Source: Streptomyces scabiei 87.22 (GTDB taxonomy: Bacteria > Actinomycetota > Actinomycetes > Streptomycetales > Streptomycetaceae). Taken from it: 64,000 nucleotides of DNA. Numbering within the stretch: the first letter of the stretch is position 1; every line of letters begins with the position of its first letter. The notes under the pieces were generated by a model that was not told the origin of the DNA, ran no database searches, and saw only the letters and a program-made list of their open reading frames with translations. The position numbers and the translations under genes were made by a program. Below, piece after piece: positions 8,405 to 16,887 of the stretch. Location of the stretch: contig NC_013929.1 of assembly GCF_000091305.1 (NCBI RefSeq), positions 1,550,001 through 1,614,000 on the forward strand. The letters are read 5' to 3'.

Positions 8405-9028
8405 ATGCCCAGCAACGTCGCCTCGCAGACCGGCAGACGGACCCGCCTCACCCCGGAGCGGGAAGCCGAGCTGTACTCGGTCGTCCTCCGACTACTGCGG
8501 GAGGTCGGCTACGAGGCGCTGACCCTGCAGGCGGTCGCCAGCCGCGGCCGGTGCAGTACGGCCACGCTCTACCGGCAGTGGCAGGGCAAGCCCAAGCTGG
8601 TCGTCGCCGCGCTCCAGCACCAGCGGATCCAGCCGGTCCCGGCGGAGCTGGACGCCCACACGGGCTCGCTGCGCGAGGCCCTGCGCGAGATGGTCCGCCG
8701 CGTCAGCCGTGCGGCGCCACCGGAGCACCAGCTCGTGGCCGGGCTGTCCCACGCCTTCCTCGGAGACCCGGAGCCGGCCACGGCAATGCGCGAGCAGTTC
8801 ACCAAGCCCGCCGCGGAGATCCCGAAGCGGATCGTGGACCGGGCCGCCGCCCGCGGCGAGATCTCCCCGGACAACCCGGCCCGCGAGTTCTGCCACATCA
8901 TGCTGGTCGCGCTCGGCCTGACCCGCCCGGTGCTGGACGGTGAGGAGGCCGACGAGGCTTACATGCTGCGCCTGGTGGACGCCGTGCTGCTCCCTTCCCT
9001 CAGGCATCCCGCACCCGCGGAGTCCTGA
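8405..9028 (+). CDS. TetR/AcrR family transcriptional regulator
   Basis: 207 aa. N-terminal HTH at about 20-65 (LLREVGYEALTLQAVA, then CSTATLYRQWQGKPKLV) with the TetR signature, followed by a helical ligand domain with a TetR_C-type pattern. ATG chosen because GGAGAGAAG sits upstream; the longer in-frame start at 8348 would run through the palindrome at 8365-8383. A truncated paralogue lies at 21968-22322 (shared ATIYRQWQGK-type helix). It may control the upstream MFS gene or a lost downstream transporter, of which 9172-9609 is a relic. Confidence 0.85.
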   Translation: MPSNVASQTGRRTRLTPEREAELYSVVLRLLREVGYEALTLQAVASRGRCSTATLYRQWQGKPKLVVAALQHQRIQPVPAELDAHTGSLREALREMVRRVSRAAPPEHQLVAGLSHAFLGDPEPATAMREQFTKPAAEIPKRIVDRAAARGEISPDNPAREFCHIMLVALGLTRPVLDGEEADEAYMLRLVDAVLLPSLRHPAPAES

Positions 9029-9171
9029 CGTGGAAACGGCGAGCCGCACGGCGTCAGACCCCCGGCCCGCCCGCGCCTGATCGCCGCGGTCCGTCGGCCC
9101 GGTGGGGGAGGCGTCACGGTCCCCCGGCGCCGGTCCTCTGCGGGCTGTGCCCCGCGGCGCTCCGGGCTGCC

Positions 9172-9609
9172 GTCATTCGCTTCGGCGACACCGCCGAGCC
9201 GCCGAAAAGCCAGGACATCGTGATCGACGCCTACCAGCACGCGCTGACCCCGGTGTTCGGCTATCTGGTGCCCCTCTTCGTGGCCGCGTTGATCCTCGCC
9301 TTGTGGCTGCCGGAGAAGAAGCTCGCCGAGACGCACGATCACGGGGAAGCCGAGACCACGCCGCCCGAGCGCGTGATGCAGAAGTCCTGGCAGCCGGGAC
9401 CCACGTCCCCGGGGCACGACAACCCGTCCATCGAAACGGTTGAATTCGAGCGGCGGCGCCCTACGGTAATCGAAATAGATAGGTTTCGTTTCTGTGATAC
9501 CGCGGCTGCTCCCGGGCCGAGAACGACCACCTCACAGATCCAGTGCGCACAATCAGCGACCACATGCGTTTTTCCTCCGCCGGTCAGTGGCGCTCGACGA
9601 GGCCGATGA
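9172..9609 (+). pseudogene. C-terminal relic of an EmrB/QacA-type MFS exporter
   Basis: The frame contains YQHALTPVFGYLVPLF and LILALWLPEKKL, matching the final membrane segment and tail of 14-TM drug exporters; the gene at 55179-56786 has the equivalent [16 protein letters not shown] and LLPEKKL. Everything upstream of the last helix is missing. A TetR gene just upstream fits the usual TetR-exporter pair, now broken. The 5' limit is approximate, and the frame beyond about 9440 may be fortuitous. Confidence 0.6.
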
Positions 9610-9943
9610 CGTGGCCTTCGGGGTCTTCGAACAGGGCGAGCGTCGGTCCTGTGCCCATCCGCGCGGGCGGTCGGACCGTGCGACCGCCGAGGCGCTCGAT
9701 CTGCTCGAGCACCGCCGCCGGGTCGTCAACCTCCACGTAGAAGGTCAGGTGACCGGCCCGGTCTTGCGGCGCGCGACCGACTCCGACATGCAGGATGCCG
9801 CGGTCGGCGTCCGGGTCGGCGAGGACGTGGTACGCACCGTCGACCACGTCCTGCACCTCCCAGCCGAATGCCGCCGTGTAGAAGCGCTGCAGTGCGTCGG
9901 CGTCTTTGGCGTGGATCTCGCCGTGAGTTGCTGGGTTGGACAT
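9584..9943 (-). CDS. VOC family protein (glyoxalase/bleomycin-resistance fold)
   Basis: 119 aa, one pair of beta-alpha-beta-beta-beta modules. HGEIHAKDADALQRFYTAAFGWEV at the start (first half HGEIHAKDADAL) and LFEDPEGHVIGLVE at the end are typical of VOC proteins, with His/Glu candidate metal ligands. Function in this fold ranges from metal-dependent isomerases and dioxygenases to binding proteins. ATG at 9943 follows GGAGGGCAAGG. Last gene of the minus-strand arm of module B, 32 bp after the type 2 monooxygenase. Confidence 0.75.
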   Translation of the reverse strand: MSNPATHGEIHAKDADALQRFYTAAFGWEVQDVVDGAYHVLADPDADRGILHVGVGRAPQDRAGHLTFYVEVDDPAAVLEQIERLGGRTVRPPARMGTGPTLALFEDPEGHVIGLVERH

Positions 9944-9975
9944 CCTTGCCCTCCGGTGGAGTGGCTTGGATCGGA

Positions 9976-11334
9976 TCAGAGGAAGAACGGCTGCGGGTCG
10001 CCGAGGCTGCCGGCGCCGGATCGCCGCACGAACGGGTCGTACTGCGCGCCGATGTGAGTGCGGTACATCCAGACGTCGCGAAGGTAGCGCTGCATGCGCT
10101 GGCCGCGCCCGGATGCGGAGGTGCCCGCGGAGGCGAAAAGGATGTCCACGGCCTCGGCGGCCAGGTGGCCGGCCTGCATGAGCATGCAGCCGAGTTCGAT
10201 GTCCGTGTCGGGCGTGAAGGTTATGGTGCCCGCGATGGCCTCGCTGCTCCGCTCGGTGATGGTGTCGGCGACGTAGCATGCGATCGCAGTTGCCGCATCC
10301 GTCTTCGTCTTGGCGGCGCCGAAGTCGCGCTGGTAGAACGGGTCCTTGTTGCGCAGGCCGCCGCCCTGGTATGCGGTGGTCCTGGTGCGGGCGAGCCTCT
10401 CGTACTCGTCGAGGGCGGCCCGGGCTGCGCCGATGACGCTGACCACGAGCTCGAGTTGGAAGAACGAGCCGGTCGCCGCGCCCAGGTACATCGGGTTGCC
10501 GTGCAGCTTCACGCCGTGCGAGGTCGTCGAGGCCAAGAGGTCCGGGGACATGGTGATCGCGTAGTGCTCGGGCACGATCTGGTTCTCCACGGTGATGCTG
10601 TTGGAGCCGCTCGCACGCATCCCCAGCACCGCGTCGGCGCCCCAGTTCTCGACGATCGTGAACTGCTCCTTGGGAATCAGCACCTGGAGCATCTGAGAGG
10701 GCGGAACGTCGCCGTGAGGCATCGGCGGCGCACCGGCGGGAGCACCCGGTGGGGGCCCGGACGGCGCGCCGACCGGAGCACCCGGCGGAGGACCGGGAGG
10801 CGCGCCGGGCGGTGCGCCGGCGGGTCCGCCGTCCTCGTCGACGAGCACGACGGAGACCGTGGCGTGCGTGGCGTACGGAACCCCGGACTGGTAGCGGGAG
10901 TTCGCGTTGATCAGCAGCCCGCCGGGCACGCGCTTGGCGGTGCCCGCGGGGTTGAACGCGTGGGAGGCCCGGAAGTAGCCGCTCGCGTTGTTGAACACCT
11001 CGTCCTGGGCCTTCTCCGGCCACAGCGCGGCGGTGGTCAGAGCGTGCCCCTGCCCCAGGCACAGGCACCAGGCGGTGCCTGGATCACCGCGGCCGACCTC
11101 CATTACGATCTTGGCGAAGGTGCGAAGGTCCACCTCGAGGCCGCCGTAGCGGCGCGGGGTGAGCAGCTGGTAGAAGCCCGCCTCCAGGAAGGCCTTGTGC
11201 ACATCCTGGTTGTAGCGGCCAAGGCCCTCGGCCTCCTCGGCCTGGTCGCGTATCAGTTCCCGAAGCTGGGCGGCGTGCGCGACCAGCTCGGCCGGCGAAC
11301 GCTCGATCGAGCGGGTCGGCGTCTGCGCTGTCAT
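9976..11334 (-). CDS. Acyl-CoA dehydrogenase-fold monooxygenase with Pro/Gly-rich insert (module B, type 2)
   Basis: 452 aa, paralogue of 5122-6360 throughout. The striking difference is an extra segment at about 169-213 made of Gly, Ala and Pro (GAPPGAPPGPPPGAPVGAPS and onward), replacing a short loop in the beta-barrel domain. The two flanks align well (HATVSVVLVDEDG before, QVLIPKEQFTI after), so it is a surface-loop insertion and not a frameshift. The ATG follows AAGGAGATCAACGCC. Expected to hydroxylate its substrate with reduced flavin from the reductase at 13628. Cotranscribed with the dehydrogenase upstream (42 bp gap). Confidence 0.83.
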   Translation of the reverse strand: MTAQTPTRSIERSPAELVAHAAQLRELIRDQAEEAEGLGRYNQDVHKAFLEAGFYQLLTPRRYGGLEVDLRTFAKIVMEVGRGDPGTAWCLCLGQGHALTTAALWPEKAQDEVFNNASGYFRASHAFNPAGTAKRVPGGLLINANSRYQSGVPYATHATVSVVLVDEDGGPAGAPPGAPPGPPPGAPVGAPSGPPPGAPAGAPPMPHGDVPPSQMLQVLIPKEQFTIVENWGADAVLGMRASGSNSITVENQIVPEHYAITMSPDLLASTTSHGVKLHGNPMYLGAATGSFFQLELVVSVIGAARAALDEYERLARTRTTAYQGGGLRNKDPFYQRDFGAAKTKTDAATAIACYVADTITERSSEAIAGTITFTPDTDIELGCMLMQAGHLAAEAVDILFASAGTSASGRGQRMQRYLRDVWMYRTHIGAQYDPFVRRSGAGSLGDPQPFFL

Positions 11335-11376
11335 GGCGTTGATCTCCTTAATGCCGGTCAGGGTGCGGTGCGACGA

Positions 11377-12534
11377 TCACAGCCGCGGGTCGACGGTCGC
11401 GCCGAGGACGTTGCACTCGGCGACGTCGCGGAGGGCCTCGCCGACTGCCTTCAGGGGGTAGGTGCGTTCGGCCAGCGAGGCCAGGTCGAGCTGTCCGCGC
11501 TCGGCGAGCCTGACCATCCACGGCAGGTCGCGGCGCATCAGCAGCGAGCCCATCTGGCAGCTGTGGATCGTCTTGCCGAAGTTCGAGAACTGCACCATCG
11601 GGAAGCTGACCCTGGCTCCGGGCCTCGGATCGAGCCCGGCCAGCGTCAGATCGCCCGCCGACCGGGTCATGGCCCAGGCCTGCTCGGTCGCCGACGCATC
11701 GTTCGCCGCGTCGAAGACGTAGTCGGCGCCACGGCCCTGATTCACCCCGCCGGCATCCCCGGACAGCTCGCACACGGCCTCGACCGGATCCGTCTCGGCG
11801 GGGTCGATGACGGTGGTGGCGCCCATCCGCAGTGCCGCCGCGCGGCGGTGCGCCAGCGGCTCGATGGCGATGATCTGGTCGGCCAGGGCCAGTCGCGCCG
11901 CCTGGATGTAGGACAGGCCGACCGGCCCGCAGCCGACGACGGCGACCACGCTGCCCGGCTCGATCCTGGCCGTGCGCAGCGCCGCGCCGACACCGGTGCA
12001 CACCGGGTTGCCGATCAGCGACAACTGGTCGGCGGGCAGGTCTGTGCGCACGGGCACGAGCAGGTTGTCGAGCACGACGGCCCACTCGGCGAGGCTGCCG
12101 ACGTAACCCAAGGGGTGCACGTCCACGCCGTTCGCGGTTCGAGCGGTGGCCGGGCCGAACAGCGCCATCGCGGCGCACTGGTCGTAGCGGCCCCGCTGGC
12201 AGAAGTGGCACACGCCGCAGTTGTTGTTGCCGGTCATCAGGACCCGGTCGCCCACCTTCACCCCCTCCGCGGAGGGGCCGACCTCCTCGACCACACCGAC
12301 CGCGGAGTGGCCGAGGATGTGCAAGGGCAACGGCGGCAGAGCAAGGCCTGGGGGAAGGTCGGGCGGTAGGTCGGCGGGGGCGGGGGCGGGGCCGAGCAGG
12401 GCGCTCGCCTCCGAGCTGGCCACATTGGACGCTTCGATCCTGACGAGTACGTCACGCGGATGTCGCTCGAGAAGTTCGACTTCCTCCACACGAACGCCGT
12501 CCGCGTGGTCCCACACCGCTGCTGAGAACTTCAC
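11377..12534 (-). CDS. MDR dehydrogenase lacking catalytic zinc ligands (module B)
   Basis: 385 aa, zinc-alcohol-dehydrogenase-like. The structural zinc lobe is intact (CGVCHFCQRGRYDQC), as is the Rossmann motif VVGCGPVGLSYIQAA. The catalytic zinc site is not: the usual VCHTD is NVASSE near residue 40, GHE is GHS at 75-77, and the usual later Cys aligns with Asn in GNPVCTGVGAA. Between the first two sites (about 46-71) is a Pro/Leu-rich insert (PAPAPADLPPDLPPG). It may act as a zinc-free reductase, like quinone reductases of this superfamily, or on an unusual substrate. Full-length version of the truncated 4443-5047; also related to 17486-18742. Confidence 0.8.
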   Translation of the reverse strand: MKFSAAVWDHADGVRVEEVELLERHPRDVLVRIEASNVASSEASALLGPAPAPADLPPDLPPGLALPPLPLHILGHSAVGVVEEVGPSAEGVKVGDRVLMTGNNNCGVCHFCQRGRYDQCAAMALFGPATARTANGVDVHPLGYVGSLAEWAVVLDNLLVPVRTDLPADQLSLIGNPVCTGVGAALRTARIEPGSVVAVVGCGPVGLSYIQAARLALADQIIAIEPLAHRRAAALRMGATTVIDPAETDPVEAVCELSGDAGGVNQGRGADYVFDAANDASATEQAWAMTRSAGDLTLAGLDPRPGARVSFPMVQFSNFGKTIHSCQMGSLLMRRDLPWMVRLAERGQLDLASLAERTYPLKAVGEALRDVAECNVLGATVDPRL

Positions 12535-12609
12535 GAAAACTCCCTTGTTGCGAAGGTGGATCGGGTGACGTTCGCCCGCAGCGTTGGCGGACCGCGAGCG
12601 AACGTCACG

Positions 12610-13574
12610 TCATGCGCGGGCCGCTCCGGCCGACGGCACCGGGGGCGGGCCGCCGACCCAGGTGGCCGCCTCAGCGGGATCGCCGATGTCGTGCGCGTCG
12701 GATCGATCGACGACCTGGCGCAGTGAGTCGTTGAGTTCCTCGATCGTCGGCGCGACCTTGGCGTACCCGGCGGTCTGGCGGTAGTAGGTCTCTGATACTC
12801 GACCGGGATCCGCCGTGATGTTCTTGCCCGAGAACGGGCAGACGCGGTGCGCGAGCAGGGCGGCGGTCGGCGCGATCAGATCCGGACTCATGTCCTGTGC
12901 GACCGGGCCGTCCATCGCCTCTTTGCCGGGCGCCTGAACGACGTCCCAGGCGATCGTGGCCGCCAGCGGTGCCAGCGCGTTGGCTCTGATGCCGAACGGG
13001 TCACCCTCGATCGCCAGCGATCTGGTGAGGCCGTAGCTGCCCGCCTTCACGGCGCCGTAGACGGAGCCGTAGCCCGAGCCGAGCATCCCGGGCGACGTCG
13101 TGTTCACGATCCGCCCGTAGCCGGCGTCGCGCATGTGCGGCCACACCGCACGGCACATCCAGATCGTGCCGAGCAGATGTACGTCAACCATCGCGCGGAT
13201 GGCCGCTGGATCGAGCTCCTCGATGAGCCCGAATCGCAGTACGCCGGCGTTGTTAATGAGGGCGTCGACCCGGCCCCAGCGATCGATCGCGGTCTGGACG
13301 AGGCGCGGGCCCCGTCCTCCGTGCTCACGCTGTGCGTGTCGGCTACGGCCTCGCCGCCCCCGGCGATGATCTCCCGGGCGATGAGCTCGGCGTTCGCGGG
13401 CGCCACGCCGCTGCCGTCCGGTCCCGCGCCCAGGTCGTTGACCAGTACGCGTGCTCCGCGGCTGGCCAGCAGTCGGGCGTAGGAGCGGCCGAGACTCGGT
13501 GAGCCTCCGGCGCCGGTGATGATGACGACCTGGTCGTCGAAGCGCAGATCCCGGGCGCTTCCTGATTTGATCAC
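12610..13574 (-). pseudogene. Frameshifted short-chain dehydrogenase (module B)
   Basis: The N-terminal part from ATG 13574 (FDDQVVIITGAGGSPSLG) reads correctly to STEDGAR near 13310, then the homologous sequence continues in another frame as LVQTAIDRWGRVDALINNAG through YGSVYGAVK and the shared C-terminal extension to 12610. Relative to the SDRs at 2460 and 18816 the net change is one missing base (or two extra) in the GC-rich stretch around 13300-13325. Both catalytic halves are otherwise intact. It is either a recent inactivation, compensated by the intact SDR at 18816, or a sequencing error. Confidence 0.75.
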
Positions 13575-13627
13575 TTCTACTCCCTGGTCGCGTCGTTGCG
13601 TTTGGGAAGAGTGGCCGTTGGGTGCGT

Positions 13628-14188
13628 TCAGGCGGATTGGTCGACGGGGGCCAGTCGGCGGAATCGACTTGCGTGGAACACCAAGGGGGCACCGCCCGCG
13701 ACAGTTCGCAGCCCTCTGATCTCCAGCAGGGCTATGGTGTGATCGCCCGCAGGCAGCTGGTTCCAGACACTGCAGCTGAACCAGCCGACCGCGTCGTCCA
13801 GGTACACTGCGCCGTCGTCGGCGGCGTGCCAGCTCACTCCGGCGAACCGGTCGGTTCCAGTCGAGGCGAGCTGCCGGACCTCGCGATGCTGCTGTTCGGC
13901 CAGCACACTGAGTCCGAGCCGTGCCCGCTCGCGCAGGATCGGCCAGGTCGTCGATGTGTTCTGCATACTCACCGACACCAGCGGCGGGTCGAGCGAGACG
14001 GTGGTGAACGAGCTGACCGCCATTCCGGCCGGCACGCCGTCCTGCGCCAGCGCGCAGAGCGCGATCACCCCGCTGGGGAAGCAGCCGAACGCGTCGCGCA
14101 GACCGCGTGGATCCAACTGCCCGGAACCGGTCGGCGTCAGCCGGTCATCGGGCGAGGCCAATGCACCCGTCGCGTGCTCACGCATCAC
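13628..14188 (-). CDS. Flavin reductase (HpaC/DszD-like) domain protein
   Basis: 186 aa. Flavin-reductase-like split-barrel: LRDAFGCFPSGVIALCAL at the N-terminus, GMAVSSFTTVSLDPPLVSVS in the middle, and DHTIALLEI before the C-terminus. The family reduces FMN or FAD with NAD(P)H and passes it to a separate oxygenase. This is the natural partner for the acyl-CoA-dehydrogenase-fold monooxygenases of modules A and B, none of which has a reductase of its own nearby. Its start overlaps the stop of the DUF1697 gene (ATGA). Confidence 0.85.
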   Translation of the reverse strand: MMREHATGALASPDDRLTPTGSGQLDPRGLRDAFGCFPSGVIALCALAQDGVPAGMAVSSFTTVSLDPPLVSVSMQNTSTTWPILRERARLGLSVLAEQQHREVRQLASTGTDRFAGVSWHAADDGAVYLDDAVGWFSCSVWNQLPAGDHTIALLEIRGLRTVAGGAPLVFHASRFRRLAPVDQSA

Positions 14189-14739
14189 CGGCTCCGATTC
14201 TCCGCGCGCACCTCGCGCGCGAGGTCGAGCACGCCGGTCACCGTCGTCCAGTCACGAGCGGTCGCGGGCACCGGAAGGCCCATGATCCCGCCGATGAGCC
14301 GCGAACCGGCGAATCCGTCCGGGTACCAGCCGTACAGCTCGCGTCCGATCACCGCGACTCGTTCCCGCCCCGTGGCGAGCACGGCGAGCTGTTCGACTTC
14401 GGCCTGATCGAGCGTCGTCTCCAGGAAGGCGACGTTGTAGTGCTCGGCGTCGGCGGCGGCGTCGGGGAACGGATTGCGCGCCACCGCCTCGGAGAGCTCG
14501 TCGAGGCTGCGCACGATGACGTGGATGTCCCGGTCGAAGCGCTTCTGGAGGATCTCGCCGACGCGAGCGGCCAGAACGCCGGGCTCCCCATCGTCGAGCA
14601 GCACGACGTTTCCGCTGCCCAGGTACGTGCGCACAGCGGCGAAGCCCGCCTCGGCGAGCGCCTCGCGCAGCGCCGGCATGTCCAGCATGTCGCCTGGCCC
14701 GTGTCCGACGCCGCGCAGGAACGCGATCTGAACGTTCAC
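14185..14739 (-). CDS. DUF1697 family protein
   Basis: 184 aa. VQIAFLRGVGHGPGDMLDMP at the N-terminus, then LREALAEAGFAAVRTYLGSG and NVV are the hallmarks of DUF1697, a small family without an established reaction. GTG at 14739 was chosen because it overlaps the methyltransferase TGA in a GTGA arrangement; the longer frame runs into the methyltransferase. The 3' end overlaps the flavin reductase ATG. Its lodging between two enzyme genes suggests a role in the pathway, but none can be read from sequence. Confidence 0.75.
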   Translation of the reverse strand: MNVQIAFLRGVGHGPGDMLDMPALREALAEAGFAAVRTYLGSGNVVLLDDGEPGVLAARVGEILQKRFDRDIHVIVRSLDELSEAVARNPFPDAAADAEHYNVAFLETTLDQAEVEQLAVLATGRERVAVIGRELYGWYPDGFAGSRLIGGIMGLPVPATARDWTTVTGVLDLAREVRAENRSR

Positions 14740-15578
14740 GCCGACCTCCCGGGCTCGTCCCCGGCAGCGGGCTTGCGACCGTCGACGATCGCCATCCCGC
14801 GGTGCTGCCACGCCGTCACGTCTGTCAGGCAGCGGGCCGCCGCGTCGCGCACATCATCGACGCTGACGGCGAGCCAAGCGGCCTTCTTCCACTGAAACGC
14901 CGAGTCCAGCGGCACCTCACGGGAGCCTGCGAAGGTGATGAAGAAGCTCAGCAGCATGTCCAGCCAGACATCCTGCTCGGCCAGCGCGAACGTCGCCGCG
15001 GTCGGGCCAGGATGGAACAGCAGGACCCTGCCGCCGGGGCGGACCAGTCGGCTGAGCGCCTTGAGTTCCGCGTCCGGGTCGAGCAGGTGCTCCCACTGGG
15101 AGGCGATGACGACGTCGAACGCCTCCGGCTCGTGCTTCGCGGCGATCTCGGTGTAGGGGTCGAAACGCCCCACGCGGTGGGCCTCGATCATCGGGACCAT
15201 GTCGACGTATTCGGCGGTACCTCCGGGCTGTACCTCGCCGCTGATCATGTCGACGAATCCGACGTGATCGAGGAATTCGCCGAGCACGAGCGCCCGCTCA
15301 CCGGCTTTCAGTGCCGCCTTGTCCAGCAGCACCCGCGTGAACTCCGACTGCCGCATCTGCATCCAGTTCGGCATGAACCGGTCGCCGAACGGCGGGCGGG
15401 AGCTGTAGAAGTCCTGACGCAGTTCCTCGGTGGAGAAGCACTGCTTCTCCGCGGCCTGCGCGGGCGGCGGCATCGGAACGGCGATCGCCGTCCAAGCCTC
15501 CTCAAGGGTCATCGGCGGCTTCGGCGCCGGCATCGGGGGTTCGGCTATGGGGGGCGCCGACGTCTGGGTCTCGGGCAT
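14736..15578 (-). CDS. SAM-dependent methyltransferase-like protein with Pro-rich N-terminus
   Basis: 280 aa. Residues about 8-24 are proline-rich (PPIAEPPMPAPKPP), followed by LEEAWTAIAVPMPPP. The class I methyltransferase core is recognised mainly from SQWEHLLDPDAELKALSRLV and RPGGRVLLFHP; motif I (ALVLGEFLDHVGFVD) lacks the usual GxGxG, so SAM binding is less certain. The ATG at 15578 has AAAGGAGAACGAG upstream; the longer start at 15617 was rejected. It follows the type 1 monooxygenase. Two small ORFs in module A resemble its N- and C-terminal ends. Confidence 0.65.
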   Translation of the reverse strand: MPETQTSAPPIAEPPMPAPKPPMTLEEAWTAIAVPMPPPAQAAEKQCFSTEELRQDFYSSRPPFGDRFMPNWMQMRQSEFTRVLLDKAALKAGERALVLGEFLDHVGFVDMISGEVQPGGTAEYVDMVPMIEAHRVGRFDPYTEIAAKHEPEAFDVVIASQWEHLLDPDAELKALSRLVRPGGRVLLFHPGPTAATFALAEQDVWLDMLLSFFITFAGSREVPLDSAFQWKKAAWLAVSVDDVRDAAARCLTDVTAWQHRGMAIVDGRKPAAGDEPGRSA

Positions 15579-15613
15579 GTTCTCGTTCTCCTTTTCTCCG
15601 GTAGCCGCGGGGA

Positions 15614-16822
15614 TCACCCCAGGGCCGGTCCCGTCCAGAAGTTGACCTCGCGCGGGTCGAGCCCGAGCAGGCAGCGGCCGTACGGCTGGGAGGCCATCGG
15701 GAACTGGCCGATCGTTCCCGGGTGGGCCGTCGCGTGCGCGTCGCGGTGCGCGCGCTGAAGCGGGTCGTTTCGCGACAAGCTCCGGCCGCCGCCCAGGGCG
15801 TACATTCGGTTGACCACCCCGACAGCCAGCTCGTGCGCGTAGGACTTGTTGGCCATGTAACGGGCGTAGTCGACCGGCGCGAGGGTCTCGCCCCGCTCGC
15901 CCTTACTCTGGGAGTCTTCGAGGTCGCGGTGCAGCAGCGTGCGTGCGACATCGAGTTCCACGGCGGACTGCGCGATCTGAGCTTGGATCACCGGTGAATC
16001 CGCGGCGCGCACCGAGCCCTTGGTGCCGTGCATCCGCCGCACGATCTCGTCGTACGCCCCCTGCGCCGCGCCGATGGCGACGGCCGGGAAGTCCCACCCC
16101 TGGATGGCGGACAGGGGAACCGAGTACCGGCGCTGCCGGTGCTGGTCGTACGGGAGCGGACCTTCGGGTGCGAAGTCGATCGGCGGTGCCGGCCGGATGG
16201 CCCGGTGCGACGGGATGAACGCGTCCTGCACCACAACGTCTTTACTGCCGCTGCCGCACAGGCCGGCCACATCCCACGTACCGTCGAGTACGGCGAAGTG
16301 CGCGCGCGGAACAAGGAACTGGAGAGGTCCTTCCGCCCCGACTCCGAGCGCGAAGAGCCACTGCGAGGGATCCGAACCACTGGCGAACCGTCCGCGGCCG
16401 GAGAGCCGGTAGCCCCCGGGCGTCCGCTCGTAGTCGCATGACACGCTCAGCTGAACGCTCGCGCTCAGCATGTCGGGACCGTCGGCGAAGACCTCCTCCT
16501 GCGCTTCGAGCGGCCAAAAGCCCATCCAGTAGCAGTGCAGCGCCCACAGCTGGAAGCACCAGGCCGTCGAGGCGCAGGCTCGGGCCAGCTCCATTGTCAT
16601 CTCGTGCACGGTCTCGAACTCGACGTCGTAGCCGCCGAAGCGCCGTGGCGTGCCCGCGCGGACAAGCCCGGCTGCGACGATCTCGCGCACCGACTCCTCC
16701 GGGACTTTGCAGCCCTCCTCCGTCGCGCGCGCCCGTTCTCGCAGGGCTGGCACAAGCTCTCGCGCGCGCCGAAGGAGTTCCTCTCGGTCGACTGATGTGC
16801 CGACCGTGGCCTCAACAGCCAC
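15614..16822 (-). CDS. Acyl-CoA dehydrogenase-fold flavin-dependent monooxygenase (module B, type 1)
   Basis: 402 aa, paralogue of the module A enzyme at 1037-2218, sharing WMGFWPLEAQEEVFADGPDM, the YGGRFASG-type loop (GRGRFASGSDPSQW) and GGGRSLSRNDPLQRAHRD. Expected oxygenation chemistry with external reduced flavin; substrate unknown. GTG at 16822 preceded by CAGGAGG was chosen over the long upstream frame, which crosses the MarR gene antisense. First structural gene of the minus-strand arm, 65 bp downstream of the MarR gene. Confidence 0.82.
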   Translation of the reverse strand: MAVEATVGTSVDREELLRRARELVPALRERARATEEGCKVPEESVREIVAAGLVRAGTPRRFGGYDVEFETVHEMTMELARACASTAWCFQLWALHCYWMGFWPLEAQEEVFADGPDMLSASVQLSVSCDYERTPGGYRLSGRGRFASGSDPSQWLFALGVGAEGPLQFLVPRAHFAVLDGTWDVAGLCGSGSKDVVVQDAFIPSHRAIRPAPPIDFAPEGPLPYDQHRQRRYSVPLSAIQGWDFPAVAIGAAQGAYDEIVRRMHGTKGSVRAADSPVIQAQIAQSAVELDVARTLLHRDLEDSQSKGERGETLAPVDYARYMANKSYAHELAVGVVNRMYALGGGRSLSRNDPLQRAHRDAHATAHPGTIGQFPMASQPYGRCLLGLDPREVNFWTGPALG

Positions 16823-16887
16823 TTTTGCCTCCTGCTGTTCTCGCCCGCCGCATCTAAGGCGACGGGCCTGATGTTTGTGGTGCAACG

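Noticed and set aside
10716..10830. Pro/Gly-rich segment as a possible frameshift artefact or a free-standing repeat
   Set aside because: Both flanks align in frame with the module A paralogue, and similar inserts occur in the same loop position of two MDR paralogues, so it was kept as part of the protein.
9868..12369. 833-codon plus-strand open frame across the module B monooxygenase and dehydrogenase
   Set aside because: It is antisense to two well-supported genes, has no domain I recognise and shows the Gly/Arg/Ala-rich composition of GC shadow frames.
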